Notes under the pieces: generated by a model
What the model saw: only the letters and a program-made list of their open reading frames with translations
Told to the model about the DNA's origin: nothing
The model's database searches: none
Position numbers and translations under genes: made by a program
In this document: positions 24,450 to 33,456 of the stretch, piece after piece
Layout of the letters: every line of letters starts with the position of its first letter
Position numbering within the stretch: position 1 is the first letter of the stretch
Origin: Ruania halotolerans
GTDB lineage: Bacteria; Actinomycetota; Actinomycetes; Actinomycetales; Beutenbergiaceae
NCBI RefSeq assembly: GCF_021049285.1
Contig: NZ_CP088017.1
Span: 3,917,380-3,981,379, forward strand
Reading direction: 5' to 3'
DNA: 64,000 nt

Positions 24450-25954
24450 TGTCCGCCACCACCATGTGGATCGCGCTCGCCATCTTCGCCGGGCTGCTGG
24501 TGTTCCTGGGCTACCTCGGGCACCGCGGCTCAACCAACACGCTCGAGGACTTCGTGCTCGGCAGCCGGAAGCTGAGCAACATCCCGGCGTTCTTCACGGT
24601 CACCGCCACGCTGTTCAGTGCCTTCAGCTACTTCGGGATCACCGGCCAGTTCTACACCAGCGGCATCGGCGCCTGGATCCAGGTGGCCACCACCGCGGCC
24701 GTCGGCCCGATTCTGTACTTCGCCGGCACCCGCATCTGGGTGGTCGCCCGCAAGTACGGCATCGTGAACGTGACCGAGTACCTCACCGACCGCTACCGCT
24801 CCCGCTGGGTGGGCCTGGTGGCGGGCGTGATCATGATCGCCGCGCTCGTGCCCTACATGGGAGCCCAGTTCCGCGGCAGTGGTCTCACCCTGGAGGCTGT
24901 CACCAACGGCGGCATTCCCTACGGGGCCGGTGCGGTCTTCCTCGCCGTGGTGGTCACCCTGTACGTGATGAGCGGAGGGTTCCGCTCGGTGGTGTGGACC
25001 GATGTGATCCAGGGCGCGCTCATGTACGTGCTGCTCGCGATCGCAGCGATCATCCTGGTCTTCACCCACACCGATGGGTACGGCAACTTGCTGGACATGG
25101 TCGAGGAGCAGGGCCAGTCCGCGCTGCTGTCCAACCCGGGAGCCGACGGCCTGTTCGGTCTGCCGTACCTGATCTCGGTGCTGGTGATCTTCGCGGCCGC
25201 TCACTTCACGATGCCGCAGCTGCAGCAGCGGTGGATGGCGGCCCGCAGCCACTCGACGCTGAAGTTCATGGCCATCTCGCTGCCCGTGGGCACGGCGATC
25301 ATCTACTTCTGCCTGTTCTACATCGCGATGGTCGGGGTGGTCACCCGCCCGGGCGACCCGGCACCGGAGGCGATCTACCCGGCGATGATCATGGAGGTGC
25401 TCCCGCAGTGGTTGCTGCTGGTGGCCATCCTCGCGATCATCGCCGCCACCGGCTCCACCGCGAACTCGATCGTGCTGACCCTGAGCTCAATCGTGGCGAA
25501 GGAGTACGTGAACCCGGCACGTCGCCGCCGGGGCAAGGTCAACCCCGAGCAGGAGAACAAGGCGCTCACCACCACCGCACGCGTCCTGCTGCCGGTCCTG
25601 GTGGCTGGAGGTCTGTTGGTCGCGTTCTTCGGGCCGAGCAGCATCATCGGCATCATCGTCTCGATCACCTGGCCGGCGGTGTTCCTGATCTTCCCGACAC
25701 TGCTGGCGGGCCTGTACTGGCGCCGGGCGACGGCCCCTGCGGCGGTCACCTCGATGGTGGTCTCCGAGCTGATCTTCCTCAGCCTGAACCAGGGCTGGCT
25801 ACCGATCTCGCTCGGTGGCTGGCACCCCGCGATCCCGGCCGCGATCGTCGGTGTGATCCTGCTGGTCGGGGGGAGCTACCTCACGCAGCCGCCGTCCAAG
25901 GAGCACATCGAGCGGCACTTCGAGTTGTTCGAGACCGATCCGGCGAAGATCTGA
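24449..25954 (+). CDS. Sodium:solute symporter family protein
   Basis: The 501-residue membrane protein has about 13 helices and the SSS-family hallmarks: LEDFVLGSRKLSNIPAFFTVTATLFSAFSYFGITGQFY at the start (helix with the Na+ site), YGIVNVTEYLTDRYRSRWVG, and GSTANSIVLTLSSIVAKEY (about 330-350) near the second sodium-binding region. It should co-transport sodium with a sugar acid, sugar or carboxylate. It is co-transcribed with the small membrane protein and the SDR gene, and downstream of the LacI gene, so a ligand metabolised by the neighbouring dehydrogenases is inferred. Confidence 0.92.
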   Translation: MSATTMWIALAIFAGLLVFLGYLGHRGSTNTLEDFVLGSRKLSNIPAFFTVTATLFSAFSYFGITGQFYTSGIGAWIQVATTAAVGPILYFAGTRIWVVARKYGIVNVTEYLTDRYRSRWVGLVAGVIMIAALVPYMGAQFRGSGLTLEAVTNGGIPYGAGAVFLAVVVTLYVMSGGFRSVVWTDVIQGALMYVLLAIAAIILVFTHTDGYGNLLDMVEEQGQSALLSNPGADGLFGLPYLISVLVIFAAAHFTMPQLQQRWMAARSHSTLKFMAISLPVGTAIIYFCLFYIAMVGVVTRPGDPAPEAIYPAMIMEVLPQWLLLVAILAIIAATGSTANSIVLTLSSIVAKEYVNPARRRRGKVNPEQENKALTTTARVLLPVLVAGGLLVAFFGPSSIIGIIVSITWPAVFLIFPTLLAGLYWRRATAPAAVTSMVVSELIFLSLNQGWLPISLGGWHPAIPAAIVGVILLVGGSYLTQPPSKEHIERHFELFETDPAKI

Positions 25955-25958
25955 GCGG

Positions 25959-26690
25959 ATGAGTCGACCTGTCGTCGTCATCACCGGCGGCTCGGCCGGG
26001 ATCGGCCGGGCGGTCGGTGAACGCCTGCACCGGGCCGGGTACCAGGTGGTGAGCCTGTCCCGACAGGCCACCGACCCCGAGTCGGGGTGGGTGCCGGACG
26101 TCCAGTACGAGGTGGATGTGGCCGATTCTGACGGCGTCGCTCAGGTCGCAGCGCAGATGCTGTCCGAGCAGGGCCGGGTGGATGCCCTGGTCACGTGCGC
26201 GGGGACGGTCACCCGGGGCGACCTCATCGAGACCTCAGCCGACCAGGCGGAGCGGCAGATCGCCGTCAATCTGCTCGGGACGATGAACGCCTGCCGGGCC
26301 TTCGCCCCGGCGCTGCGGGCACCTCGGGGCGCCATCGTCACCCTGAGCTCCTCGATCGCAGCCAACCCGCAGGCGTCGGTGAGCGCGTACGCGGCCGCGA
26401 AGGGCGGGGTGGAGTCCTTCAGCCGTGCGCTGGCGCTGGAGCTGGCGCCGGTGCGGGTGAACGTGGTGCGCCCCTCGCTCGTGGACACCGGTATCTGGGT
26501 CAGCGGCGGTCTGGACCCCGACGCCTACGAAGCCCTCATCGCCACCCGCGGCGCCGAGTACCCCCTCGGCCGGGTGGGACGCCCGGAAGATGTGGCGGCC
26601 GCCGTCGCCTTCCTGCTCTCGGCAGAGGCCAGTTGGATCACCGGCACCGTGCTCCCGGTGGACGGTGGCGCCGACCTGATCGGCCGCTGA
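25959..26690 (+). CDS. SDR family oxidoreductase
   Basis: The 243-residue classical short-chain dehydrogenase has the cofactor motif TGGSAGIG at 9-16, the NLLG strand near 94, catalytic Ser in LSSSIA and the YxxxK pair in SAYAAAKGG (about 146-153), and ends with the usual ITGTVLPVDGGADLI. R33-like residues after strand two (SLSRQATD) suggest NADP, tentatively. It starts 4 nt after the symporter stop, so it is the last gene of that unit and probably acts on the imported compound. Confidence 0.9.
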   Translation: MSRPVVVITGGSAGIGRAVGERLHRAGYQVVSLSRQATDPESGWVPDVQYEVDVADSDGVAQVAAQMLSEQGRVDALVTCAGTVTRGDLIETSADQAERQIAVNLLGTMNACRAFAPALRAPRGAIVTLSSSIAANPQASVSAYAAAKGGVESFSRALALELAPVRVNVVRPSLVDTGIWVSGGLDPDAYEALIATRGAEYPLGRVGRPEDVAAAVAFLLSAEASWITGTVLPVDGGADLIGR

Positions 26691-26729
26691 CGGACCGCGG
26701 TCCCCTCGTCGATGCAGCACTGGTGACGC

Positions 26730-26789
26730 CGCGAGTGCGGCCGATATCGGCTAAATCTCACCTGGTGAGCGAGATTGGCCGCACTCGCG
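26730..26789. repeat. Palindromic intergenic repeat element (GCGAGTGCG family), copy B
   Basis: Perfect 13-bp arms, CGCGAGTGCGGCC at 26730-26742 and GGCCGCACTCGCG at 26777-26789, surround a smaller perfect palindrome CTCACC-T-GGTGAG at 26757-26769. It shares arms and centre with the element at 14736-14795, 12 kb away. It lies between convergent genes, where it could end transcription from both sides. Confidence 0.7.
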
Positions 26790-26797
26790 AGATGGGG

Positions 26798-27226
26798 TCA
26801 GGCGGAGGCGACCGCCGTGCTGTACAGCCCCCGCGCCACGGCAAGCTTCTTCCCGTCGCCGTTGGTGACCACCGCGTCAGCCACCCCGAGCGACCGCCCG
26901 CGCCGCACCACGGTGCCGGTCGCCAGCAGCCGGTCCCCCGGCCGGGCCGGGCGCAGGTAGTCCACCCGCAGGTCGATCGTGGGCAGCCCGACCCCGAGCT
27001 CGGTCACCAGCGCGAAGTCTCCGGCCACATCGAGCAGCGTCGCGAGAATCCCGCCGTGCACGTAGCTGCCGTCGACGTCGGCGGTCAGCTCGTCGCGGCA
27101 GTCCATCGCGATCTCCACCTCACCGGGCGCCGCCCGCACCAGCTCGAGCCCGAGCCACCGGTGGTAGGCGGGGGTGGTGAGCAGCCGCTCGACGGTCTCG
27201 CTGTCCACCAGAGATGTCTCGGTCAT
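26798..27226 (-). CDS. PaaI-type hotdog thioesterase
   Basis: The 142-residue protein has the single hotdog domain of PaaI/YdiI enzymes: YVHGGILATLLDVAGDFAL (HGG turn, about 57-75) and PTIDLRVDYLRPARPGDRL. It would hydrolyse an acyl-CoA or aryl-CoA thioester. Its ATG overlaps the stop of the acyl-CoA ligase gene by 4 nt (ATGA), and the ligase in turn overlaps a reductase gene, so the three form one operon. The likely substrate is the ligase product. Confidence 0.9.
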   Translation of the reverse strand: MTETSLVDSETVERLLTTPAYHRWLGLELVRAAPGEVEIAMDCRDELTADVDGSYVHGGILATLLDVAGDFALVTELGVGLPTIDLRVDYLRPARPGDRLLATGTVVRRGRSLGVADAVVTNGDGKKLAVARGLYSTAVASA

Positions 27227-28881
27227 GTGCTCTCCTCCGTCTGCACGTTCTGCTGCACGTTCTCCTGCGCCCCGCCCTGCACGTTCTCCTGGGCCAGCGC
27301 ACTCAACCGGGCGTAGTCCACCTTCCCGGTCCCACCCAGCGGCAGCTCATCGAGGAACCACACGCGCCGCGGGTGCGCGTGCGCCGCCCCCTGAGCGAGC
27401 GCGTACTGCTTCACCTCGTCCTCGGTCAGCCCCTCACCCACCACGAACGCCGCCGGCACCTGCCCCTTGCGCTCGTGCGGGATCGGCACCACCGCCGCCT
27501 GCCCCACTCCGGGCATCGTGCGCAGCAGCTTCTCCACCTCCAGCGGGTACACGTTCTCCCCGCCCACATTCATCATGTCGTCCGCGCGGCCCAAGACCCG
27601 CAGGTAGCCGTCGGCGTCCGCCACAGCGAGGTCGCCCGTGCGCAGCCAGCCATCCGGGGAGATCCGCTCCGCCGACACCTCCGGCAGCCGGTGGTACCCG
27701 GCGGTCACGCCGGGGTTGCGCACCCACAGCTCCCCCACCTCGCCCACGGGAAGATCACGGGCCTGGGCGAGCTGCGCCGTCGGAAGATCGGGATCGAGCA
27801 CCCGCACCTCACAGCCCGGCAGCGGCAGCCCGGCCCGCCCGTAACGCGGCGAATCGGTGCGCGGGTTCATCAGCACCTGCGGCCCGCCCTCGGTGAGCCC
27901 GTACGCCTCGATCACCGGCACGCCGAGCCCCGCGGCGAACCGCTGCCCGAGCGCATCCGAGAGCGGCGCCGACCCGCAGATCACGAACCGCAGCGAGCTC
28001 AGGTCGTGCCGGAGGTGTTCCCCGCTCGCCAGCAGCATCTCGTACGTCGCCGGCACCCCGGTGGTGTAGGTGCATCGGTGCTCGGCCACTTCGGCCGGTA
28101 TCCCCGCGGGGTCGGGCCGGCGTCCGATCACGATCGTGCCGCCCACCAGCAGCAACGGCTTGACCACGCAGATCATCGCGTTCTTGTGATAGAGCGGCGC
28201 GGTAATCAGGCCTCGGTCGTCGCCGGCGAGTTCCCACACCCGCGCCACCGTGCTCGCGTTCCACGTCTGCCCGGCGTGCGTGAGCAGGCATCCCTTCGGG
28301 TTGCCGGTGGATCCGGAGGTGTAGGGCTGCAGGCAGATGTCCCCGGGCCGCACAGGTTCGGGCCCGTCAGCCCCCGACGGCGGAGCATGCGTGCCATCAG
28401 CATCTCGCCACCCGTCCGTGGCCGCCTGGAGCATGGGCACCTCGGCTGGTACCGCTAGCTCGGCGGCCCGGGCGGACAGCGGGTCGTGGGTCAGCAGCAC
28501 CCGGGGTTCGGCGTCGGCCATCACATGCTCGAGCGAGGCTCGCCCGGCGCGGGTGTTGAGGGGGACGGCGACGGCACCGATCCAGATCGTGGCGAGCAGC
28601 GCCTCGACGAACCGGTGATCGTTGCCGAACAGCAACGCCACCCGGTCACCTGGCCCGACCCCGAGGCCACGCAAGGTCGCTGCGGTGGTGCGGACCGCCG
28701 TCGTGAGCTGACGGTAGCTGACCACCTGCGCACCCTGCAGGATCGCGGGCCGGCCGGGGTGATCGGGGGCGCCGGCGAGGAGGCGGACGGCGAGATTGCC
28801 GGCGAGGTGGGTCTCATCGCCGTGCGGGCCTGCAGCCCATGGAGTGCCGACAGCGCCGCCGGGGGTCTCGCCCTGCGTCAC
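27223..28881 (-). CDS. AMP-dependent acyl-CoA synthetase (class I adenylate-forming)
   Basis: The 552-residue enzyme has the P-loop YTSGSTGNPKG (about 188-198), the YGLTEGGPQVLMN region, the hinge WLRTGDLAVADADGYLRVLGRADDMMNVGGENVYP, and the catalytic Lys segment LPLGGTGKVDYARL near the end. It activates a carboxylate to acyl-AMP and then the CoA thioester. The substrate is unknown; the fold resembles long-chain fatty acyl or aryl ligases. The last 20 residues are an odd glutamine-rich tail made of three QENVQ/QNVQ units that look like a small in-frame expansion. It overlaps both neighbours by 4 nt. Confidence 0.9.
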   Translation of the reverse strand: MTQGETPGGAVGTPWAAGPHGDETHLAGNLAVRLLAGAPDHPGRPAILQGAQVVSYRQLTTAVRTTAATLRGLGVGPGDRVALLFGNDHRFVEALLATIWIGAVAVPLNTRAGRASLEHVMADAEPRVLLTHDPLSARAAELAVPAEVPMLQAATDGWRDADGTHAPPSGADGPEPVRPGDICLQPYTSGSTGNPKGCLLTHAGQTWNASTVARVWELAGDDRGLITAPLYHKNAMICVVKPLLLVGGTIVIGRRPDPAGIPAEVAEHRCTYTTGVPATYEMLLASGEHLRHDLSSLRFVICGSAPLSDALGQRFAAGLGVPVIEAYGLTEGGPQVLMNPRTDSPRYGRAGLPLPGCEVRVLDPDLPTAQLAQARDLPVGEVGELWVRNPGVTAGYHRLPEVSAERISPDGWLRTGDLAVADADGYLRVLGRADDMMNVGGENVYPLEVEKLLRTMPGVGQAAVVPIPHERKGQVPAAFVVGEGLTEDEVKQYALAQGAAHAHPRRVWFLDELPLGGTGKVDYARLSALAQENVQGGAQENVQQNVQTEEST

Positions 28882-29885
28882 AGGGTGATCACCACCTTGC
28901 CGATCACGGCACGGTCCTCCAGCAGCTGCTCGGCCTCGCGGATCTGATCCAATGTGAACGTGCGGTCGATCACCGGCTCCAGATCCCCGGAGGCCACCAT
29001 CGCCAGCAAGGCTTCGAGGTCCTCCCGGCGCCAGCCGTTACTGCCGCGGATGTCGAGCTCGCGTACCCACACGTATGGCTGGAACTGGGTGACCTCGTAG
29101 CCGCTGGTGGCGCCGCAGGTGACCACGCGCCCGCCGGCCTTCGTGGCGCGGATGGAGGACTGCCAGGTTGCGGCGCCGGTGTTGTCGACCATGAGGTCCA
29201 CGCCCTGCTTACCGGTGGCTTTCCAGATCTGCGCACCCCAGTCCTCGGCGCTGGAGTCGATCACGATGTCGGCGCCGAGCTCGGTGAGACGCTCGCGCTT
29301 CTCGGCCGAGCTGGCACAGGCGATCACGGTGGCACCGACGGCCTTGGCGATCAGCACGGCACCGGTACCCAGACCGCCCGCGGCACCAAGGATGGCCACG
29401 GTCTCCCCGGCCTGCAGCCCGCCGCGGGTGATGAGCTGGCGGCGGGCGGTGCCGTAGGCGATCGGGAGGGCAGCGGCGCGCACGTAGTCGACACCCTCGG
29501 GTAGCGCGATGATGTTGGTGGCCGGGACGGCGGCGTACTCGGCCAGCCCGCCCTGCATGTCCTCACCGAGCGCCTTGCCGCCGACGAGCGGGTCGATGAG
29601 GATGCGCTGGCCGGCCTCGAGGCCGGTCACGTCGGAGCCGACGGCGGCGATCTCCCCGGCGATGTCCCCGCCGGAGATATGCGGCAGCGGCAGATGCTGA
29701 CCGGCCACGCCCTTGCGCACGAAGACGTCCAGGTGGTTCAGCGAGCAGGCGCGCACCCGGACGAGTACATCGCCGGCGCCGACCCCGGGCACCGGGTGCT
29801 CCCCGACGATGCGGCCCTCGGGTCCGCCGCGCTCGACGATGAGCGCCGCGCGCATGGTCTCGGACTGGCTGGGCGCCTCGGGCAT
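28878..29885 (-). CDS. Quinone oxidoreductase/zinc-binding-type dehydrogenase (MDR family)
   Basis: The 335-residue medium-chain reductase has the GroES-like half (VLVRVRACSLNHLDVFVRKG, PHISGGDIAGEIAAVG) and a Rossmann half with VAILGAAGGLGTGAVLIAKAVGATVIA (AxGGxG type). The metal-ligand cysteines of alcohol dehydrogenases are not evident, so an NADPH:quinone or enoyl reductase role is likelier. AGAGGAA lies before an adjacent GTG-ATG pair (29888 and 29885); I took the ATG. It is the first gene of the operon with the ligase and thioesterase. Confidence 0.88.
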   Translation of the reverse strand: MPEAPSQSETMRAALIVERGGPEGRIVGEHPVPGVGAGDVLVRVRACSLNHLDVFVRKGVAGQHLPLPHISGGDIAGEIAAVGSDVTGLEAGQRILIDPLVGGKALGEDMQGGLAEYAAVPATNIIALPEGVDYVRAAALPIAYGTARRQLITRGGLQAGETVAILGAAGGLGTGAVLIAKAVGATVIACASSAEKRERLTELGADIVIDSSAEDWGAQIWKATGKQGVDLMVDNTGAATWQSSIRATKAGGRVVTCGATSGYEVTQFQPYVWVRELDIRGSNGWRREDLEALLAMVASGDLEPVIDRTFTLDQIREAEQLLEDRAVIGKVVITL

Positions 29886-29999
29886 CACGATTCCTCTCGT
29901 TCCGGGGCACTGCGCTGATGCTGCGCCGTGCTGGTTTCACTTTCTCACGTCCCGAATGCGTGCCGTCGAGGCTGCACGCGGGCCGATAGTCTGGCGGCC

Positions 30000-30635
30000 A
30001 TGACGGCGATCGATCACCTGGTGTACGCCGGGCCGGACCTGCAGGCGCTCGTGCGAGAGGTCGCCGAGCTGACTGGCGTCGAGCCCGTCGATGGTGGCCG
30101 CCATGAGGGACGCGGCACCGCCAACGCCCTCCTTGGGCTGGGCGAGGGGCGCTACCTGGAACTACTCGGACCCGATCCGGACCAGGGCGAGCCCGACCGG
30201 CCGCGTCCGTTGCGGGTCGACGAGGTCAGCACGGCGACGATGGTCGGCTGGGCCGTCAACCTCGGCGGGGCCGGCCGTGACATCGAGGCGCTGGTCACCT
30301 CGTCCCGAGCCGATGGCTACGATCCCGGCGCCGTGGCCCCGATGAGTCGCCGAACCGCCGACGGCGACCTGCTGGCGTGGCGTTTGACCCCACCCGAGGG
30401 CGGACTCGGCGGGGCGATCCCCTTCCTCATCGACTGGGGTTCCACCCCGCACCCGTCCGCCGGCCTGCCCTCGGTGGAGCTGACCGATCTGCGCCTGGAG
30501 CACCCCGAGCCAGAGGTGGTACGCGCGGCCCTGACGGCCGTGGACGCCGTCGAGCTGGTGCAGGTGAGCCCTGGTGCGCGGTTACGGATCGTGGCCGCGC
30601 TGCGGACGCCGCGGGGCGTCGTCACGCTGGGATGA
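30000..30635 (+). CDS. VOC/glyoxalase-like domain protein
   Basis: The 211-residue protein begins [25 protein letters not shown] and continues [24 protein letters not shown], the first module of a glyoxalase_3-type vicinal-oxygen-chelate fold (metal ligands likely H5 and E in YLELLG). The second module is more diverged ([17 protein letters not shown]). No substrate can be assigned. TAGTCT at 29987-29992 ends 7 nt before the ATG, so the mRNA may be leaderless. It is divergent from the reductase operon. Confidence 0.82.
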   Translation: MTAIDHLVYAGPDLQALVREVAELTGVEPVDGGRHEGRGTANALLGLGEGRYLELLGPDPDQGEPDRPRPLRVDEVSTATMVGWAVNLGGAGRDIEALVTSSRADGYDPGAVAPMSRRTADGDLLAWRLTPPEGGLGGAIPFLIDWGSTPHPSAGLPSVELTDLRLEHPEPEVVRAALTAVDAVELVQVSPGARLRIVAALRTPRGVVTLG

Positions 30636-30705
30636 ACACGAGAGCGTGCGGAACATCGCGGGTGCCGCGGGAGTTGACCGAGGAGGACCCGACCAGGAGG
30701 TACAT

Positions 30706-31248
30706 ATGACTGACACCGGCGAGATCACGCACACTCCCGGCTCCGAGACGGCGATACTCGCCGGTGGGTGCTTCTGGGGAATGCAGGACTTGATCCGCAG
30801 GCAGCCGGGCGTGCTGAGTACCCGGGTCGGCTACACCGGCGGATCGAATTCGCACGCCACCTACCGCCACCACCCCGGGCACGCCGAGGCCGTCGAGATC
30901 GTCTTCGATCCGGACCAGACCACCTACCGGGACGTGCTCGCGTTCTTCTTCCAGATCCACGATCCGAGCACCCTGAATCGCCAGGGCAATGACGTCGGAA
31001 GCAGTTACCGCTCGGCGATCTTCCCCCTCTCGCCCGAGCAGGAGCAGACAGCCCGGGAGACCATCGCGGATGTGGACGCCTCGGGCCTGTGGCCGGGCAA
31101 GGCGGTCACGACCATCGAGCCGGCCGCACCGTTCTGGGAAGCTGAACCCGAGCACCAGGACTATCTGCAGCGGATTCCGCACGGGTACACCTGCCACTTC
31201 CCCCGCGCCGGATGGGTGCTCCCGAGACGAAACACCCCGACGGCGTAA
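30706..31248 (+). CDS. msrA: Peptide-methionine (S)-S-oxide reductase MsrA
   Basis: The 180-residue enzyme repairs oxidised methionine. The catalytic motif GGCFWG is at about 21-26, and [28 protein letters not shown] and [27 protein letters not shown] are classic MsrA blocks. No second conserved cysteine pair is seen at the C-terminus, so recycling probably uses thioredoxin directly. A strong ribosome site (CCAGGAGGT, 30693-30701) fixes the ATG at 30706. Confidence 0.96.
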   Translation: MTDTGEITHTPGSETAILAGGCFWGMQDLIRRQPGVLSTRVGYTGGSNSHATYRHHPGHAEAVEIVFDPDQTTYRDVLAFFFQIHDPSTLNRQGNDVGSSYRSAIFPLSPEQEQTARETIADVDASGLWPGKAVTTIEPAAPFWEAEPEHQDYLQRIPHGYTCHFPRAGWVLPRRNTPTA

Positions 31249-31318
31249 CTCACGTGCGCGCTCACGGACCGCCTGGCCTTCGCTAGGGTGACGGGCGTCC
31301 CGATCAAGGAGTCGCTCC

Positions 31319-32317
31319 GTGTCCGCCACCAGTACTGCGCCGCCGTTCCAGACGTGGTTTCCCGACGCCCCGTTCGATGCCACGCATGGATATCAGCTGG
31401 AGTCGTTACTTGCCATTGAGGCGCCGGTGGAGCCAGGACGTTTCGACGTCTTCTGGCGTGACCTGTATGCCGATGCAGCCCAGGTGGCACCCGAGCCGGA
31501 GCTGACGCCCTCCTCGATGGCCGGCAGTCACGAGATGCACCGGGTCACCCTCACCGCGCTCGGTAACGTGCGCATCGGCGGATGGGTGGCGTTGCCGAAA
31601 GAACGCACGCCTCGTGTGGGCGTGATCTACAGCCACGGGTACGGCGGCCGGGAAGAGCCCGAGCTCGCCGGGATGCCGGCCGATGCCGCGGTGATCTTCC
31701 CGGTGGCGCGCGGCCTCCCGACGGCCAGCCTGATGCCTGAGCTCGGCAGTACCGCGCACACGCACGTGCTCGAGGGCATCGGATCGATCCATACGTACGT
31801 GCTGGGTGGGTGTGCCGCAGACGTCTGGGCGAGCGCGACCGCACTCCAGGAGATCGTCGGTGTCGAGCTGCCCCTGGCGTTCGTCGGAGCCAGTTTCGGC
31901 GGCGGCCAGGGCGCACTCGCGGTGCCGTGGGACGATCGGTTCGAGGCTGCCGCGCTCAAGGTGCCCAGCTTCGGCAACTACGACCTGCGGCTCGAACTCC
32001 CGTGCACCGGAAGCGGTGCGGCTGTGCGCGAATACGTCGATGCCCACCCTCAGGCGCGGGAAGTGTTGCGCTACTTCGACGCCGCCACCGCTGCCACGCG
32101 GCTGCAGATCCCGACACTCATGGCGTGCGCACTGTGGGACCCCTCCGTACCGCCGGCCGGACAGTTCGCGGTGCACAACGCGGCACGTGCGGCCACCGGC
32201 GACGCGGCCCGGCTGCAGGTGCTCAGCGCGGGGCATGCCGAGTACCCCGGCGATACCCAGGAGAACGTGGTCTGGCTACGCGGCGTTCGCGAGTTGATCG
32301 ACGCGGTCAGGCGATAG
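31319..32317 (+). CDS. Acetylxylan esterase/cephalosporin deacetylase-like hydrolase (CE7-like)
   Basis: The 332-residue alpha/beta hydrolase has the AXE1 layout: FDVFWRDLYADA near the start, VGVIYSHGYGG (oxyanion strand), the nucleophile elbow GASFGGGQGALA (Ser about 187), catalytic Asp in CALWDPSVPP and His in SAGHAEYPG. There is no signal peptide, so it acts inside the cell, typically on acetylated xylo-oligosaccharides or similar esters. The GTG start at 31319 follows AAGGAG by 8 nt. Confidence 0.88.
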   Translation: MSATSTAPPFQTWFPDAPFDATHGYQLESLLAIEAPVEPGRFDVFWRDLYADAAQVAPEPELTPSSMAGSHEMHRVTLTALGNVRIGGWVALPKERTPRVGVIYSHGYGGREEPELAGMPADAAVIFPVARGLPTASLMPELGSTAHTHVLEGIGSIHTYVLGGCAADVWASATALQEIVGVELPLAFVGASFGGGQGALAVPWDDRFEAAALKVPSFGNYDLRLELPCTGSGAAVREYVDAHPQAREVLRYFDAATAATRLQIPTLMACALWDPSVPPAGQFAVHNAARAATGDAARLQVLSAGHAEYPGDTQENVVWLRGVRELIDAVRR

Positions 32318-32326
32318 GGCGGCACG

Positions 32327-33379
32327 TCACGGCAGGCCAGCGAACGCTCGGTGCACGGACGCTTCCACGCGCGGACCCAAGGGTCTGAAGGGCTCCACCT
32401 CCACAGCGGCCTGGGCGGTGCGGCCACGGCGCCACAGCCCGATCACTCGCCCGCCCTTGACGATGGTGGCGCGGAAGACCCCGTTCCCGCCGGGCACCAG
32501 GCGGTCCAGCTGGTCCGGTGGCACCGCGAAGGTGCGATCGCCGTACCCGAGCATGAACTCGTCGAATCCGGGTAACAGCATCAGGCGGCGCGCCTCCTGC
32601 CGGTACTCGGTGAGCAGATCCGGCAGGCCCGGATGGAGGAGATACGTCTCGCCGGCCGCCTCCAGACGCTCCACCCGGTCTGCCGTCCTGGAGAGTGAGG
32701 CACGGATCATTCCAAGCGGGAGCCCGAGCCAGCGAGCCGCATCCCGCTCGGTGACAGGCCCGTGGCTGTCGACGTATCGGAGGAGCCATTCGTCCAGCCC
32801 GTCCTCGACATCGAGGGTGCGCCGGTCAGGGATCCAGTCACGGCAGCGCACCACCAGCTGCTCAGTTCCGGACAACGGGCCAAGGACCAACTCACCGGCC
32901 CGGCAGAAGAGTCCGAGCAGGTGCACCGCGCTCTGCCGGTCCGCGAGTAGCCCGGCCTCCTGCCACTGCGCGAAGAGCTCCGTGCGAGTGGCCGATCGGC
33001 CATCGAGGGTTCGGGTGGCGATCTCCAGAGCGCGAGCCCGGACGATCTCATCGATCCCGAGGTCTGCGTGCCGCTTGGCCGCGGCGGCGTCCGTCCGAGG
33101 CCCGGTGATCGCGGTCATCCACTGCGCATCCTCGGCCGGAACCAGGTGCAGCGTGCCGCGCATCGACCAGGTGCGCACAATCGCACCGGCATCGAGGGCG
33201 TCGCGGACGTCCTCGCAGGTCCCGCCGGTGCGCAGCGCGATCGAGGTGAGCGCCCCGGGCAAGTCCTGCGCCTGCACGGCGCCCAGGTGGCGCACGGCCT
33301 CAGCAGGGCTCGCCGGACGAGGCCCAGCCAACCCCAGGGCGAGGAGTCGTAGCAAAGGAAGATCGTGGGTCCACGCCAT
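32327..33379 (-). CDS. Winged-helix DNA-binding domain protein (HTH_42 family)
   Basis: The 350-residue protein belongs to the large actinobacterial family recognised by AVQAQDLPGALTSIALRTGG near the start, SMRGTLHLVPAEDAQWM, and LLPGFDEFMLGYGDRTF plus GGNGVFRATIVKGGRVIGLWRR near the end. Some members (AlkX/YcaQ) are DNA glycosylases; the end motif here fits that superfamily. The function of this copy is not known. I chose the ATG at 33379 (MAWTHDLPLLRLLALG) because relatives start here. Confidence 0.85.
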   Translation of the reverse strand: MAWTHDLPLLRLLALGLAGPRPASPAEAVRHLGAVQAQDLPGALTSIALRTGGTCEDVRDALDAGAIVRTWSMRGTLHLVPAEDAQWMTAITGPRTDAAAAKRHADLGIDEIVRARALEIATRTLDGRSATRTELFAQWQEAGLLADRQSAVHLLGLFCRAGELVLGPLSGTEQLVVRCRDWIPDRRTLDVEDGLDEWLLRYVDSHGPVTERDAARWLGLPLGMIRASLSRTADRVERLEAAGETYLLHPGLPDLLTEYRQEARRLMLLPGFDEFMLGYGDRTFAVPPDQLDRLVPGGNGVFRATIVKGGRVIGLWRRGRTAQAAVEVEPFRPLGPRVEASVHRAFAGLP

Positions 33380-33456
33380 CGGGCCAGTATCACCTGCCCC
33401 ACCGACAATCGATCGGAGCATCACCGGTCAGGACGTTCCCGCCTGGTAGCGGCACA

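Noticed and set aside
27214-28458. A 414-codon forward open frame rich in His, Arg and Pro
   Set aside because: Shadow of the acyl-CoA ligase; it has no recognisable domain.
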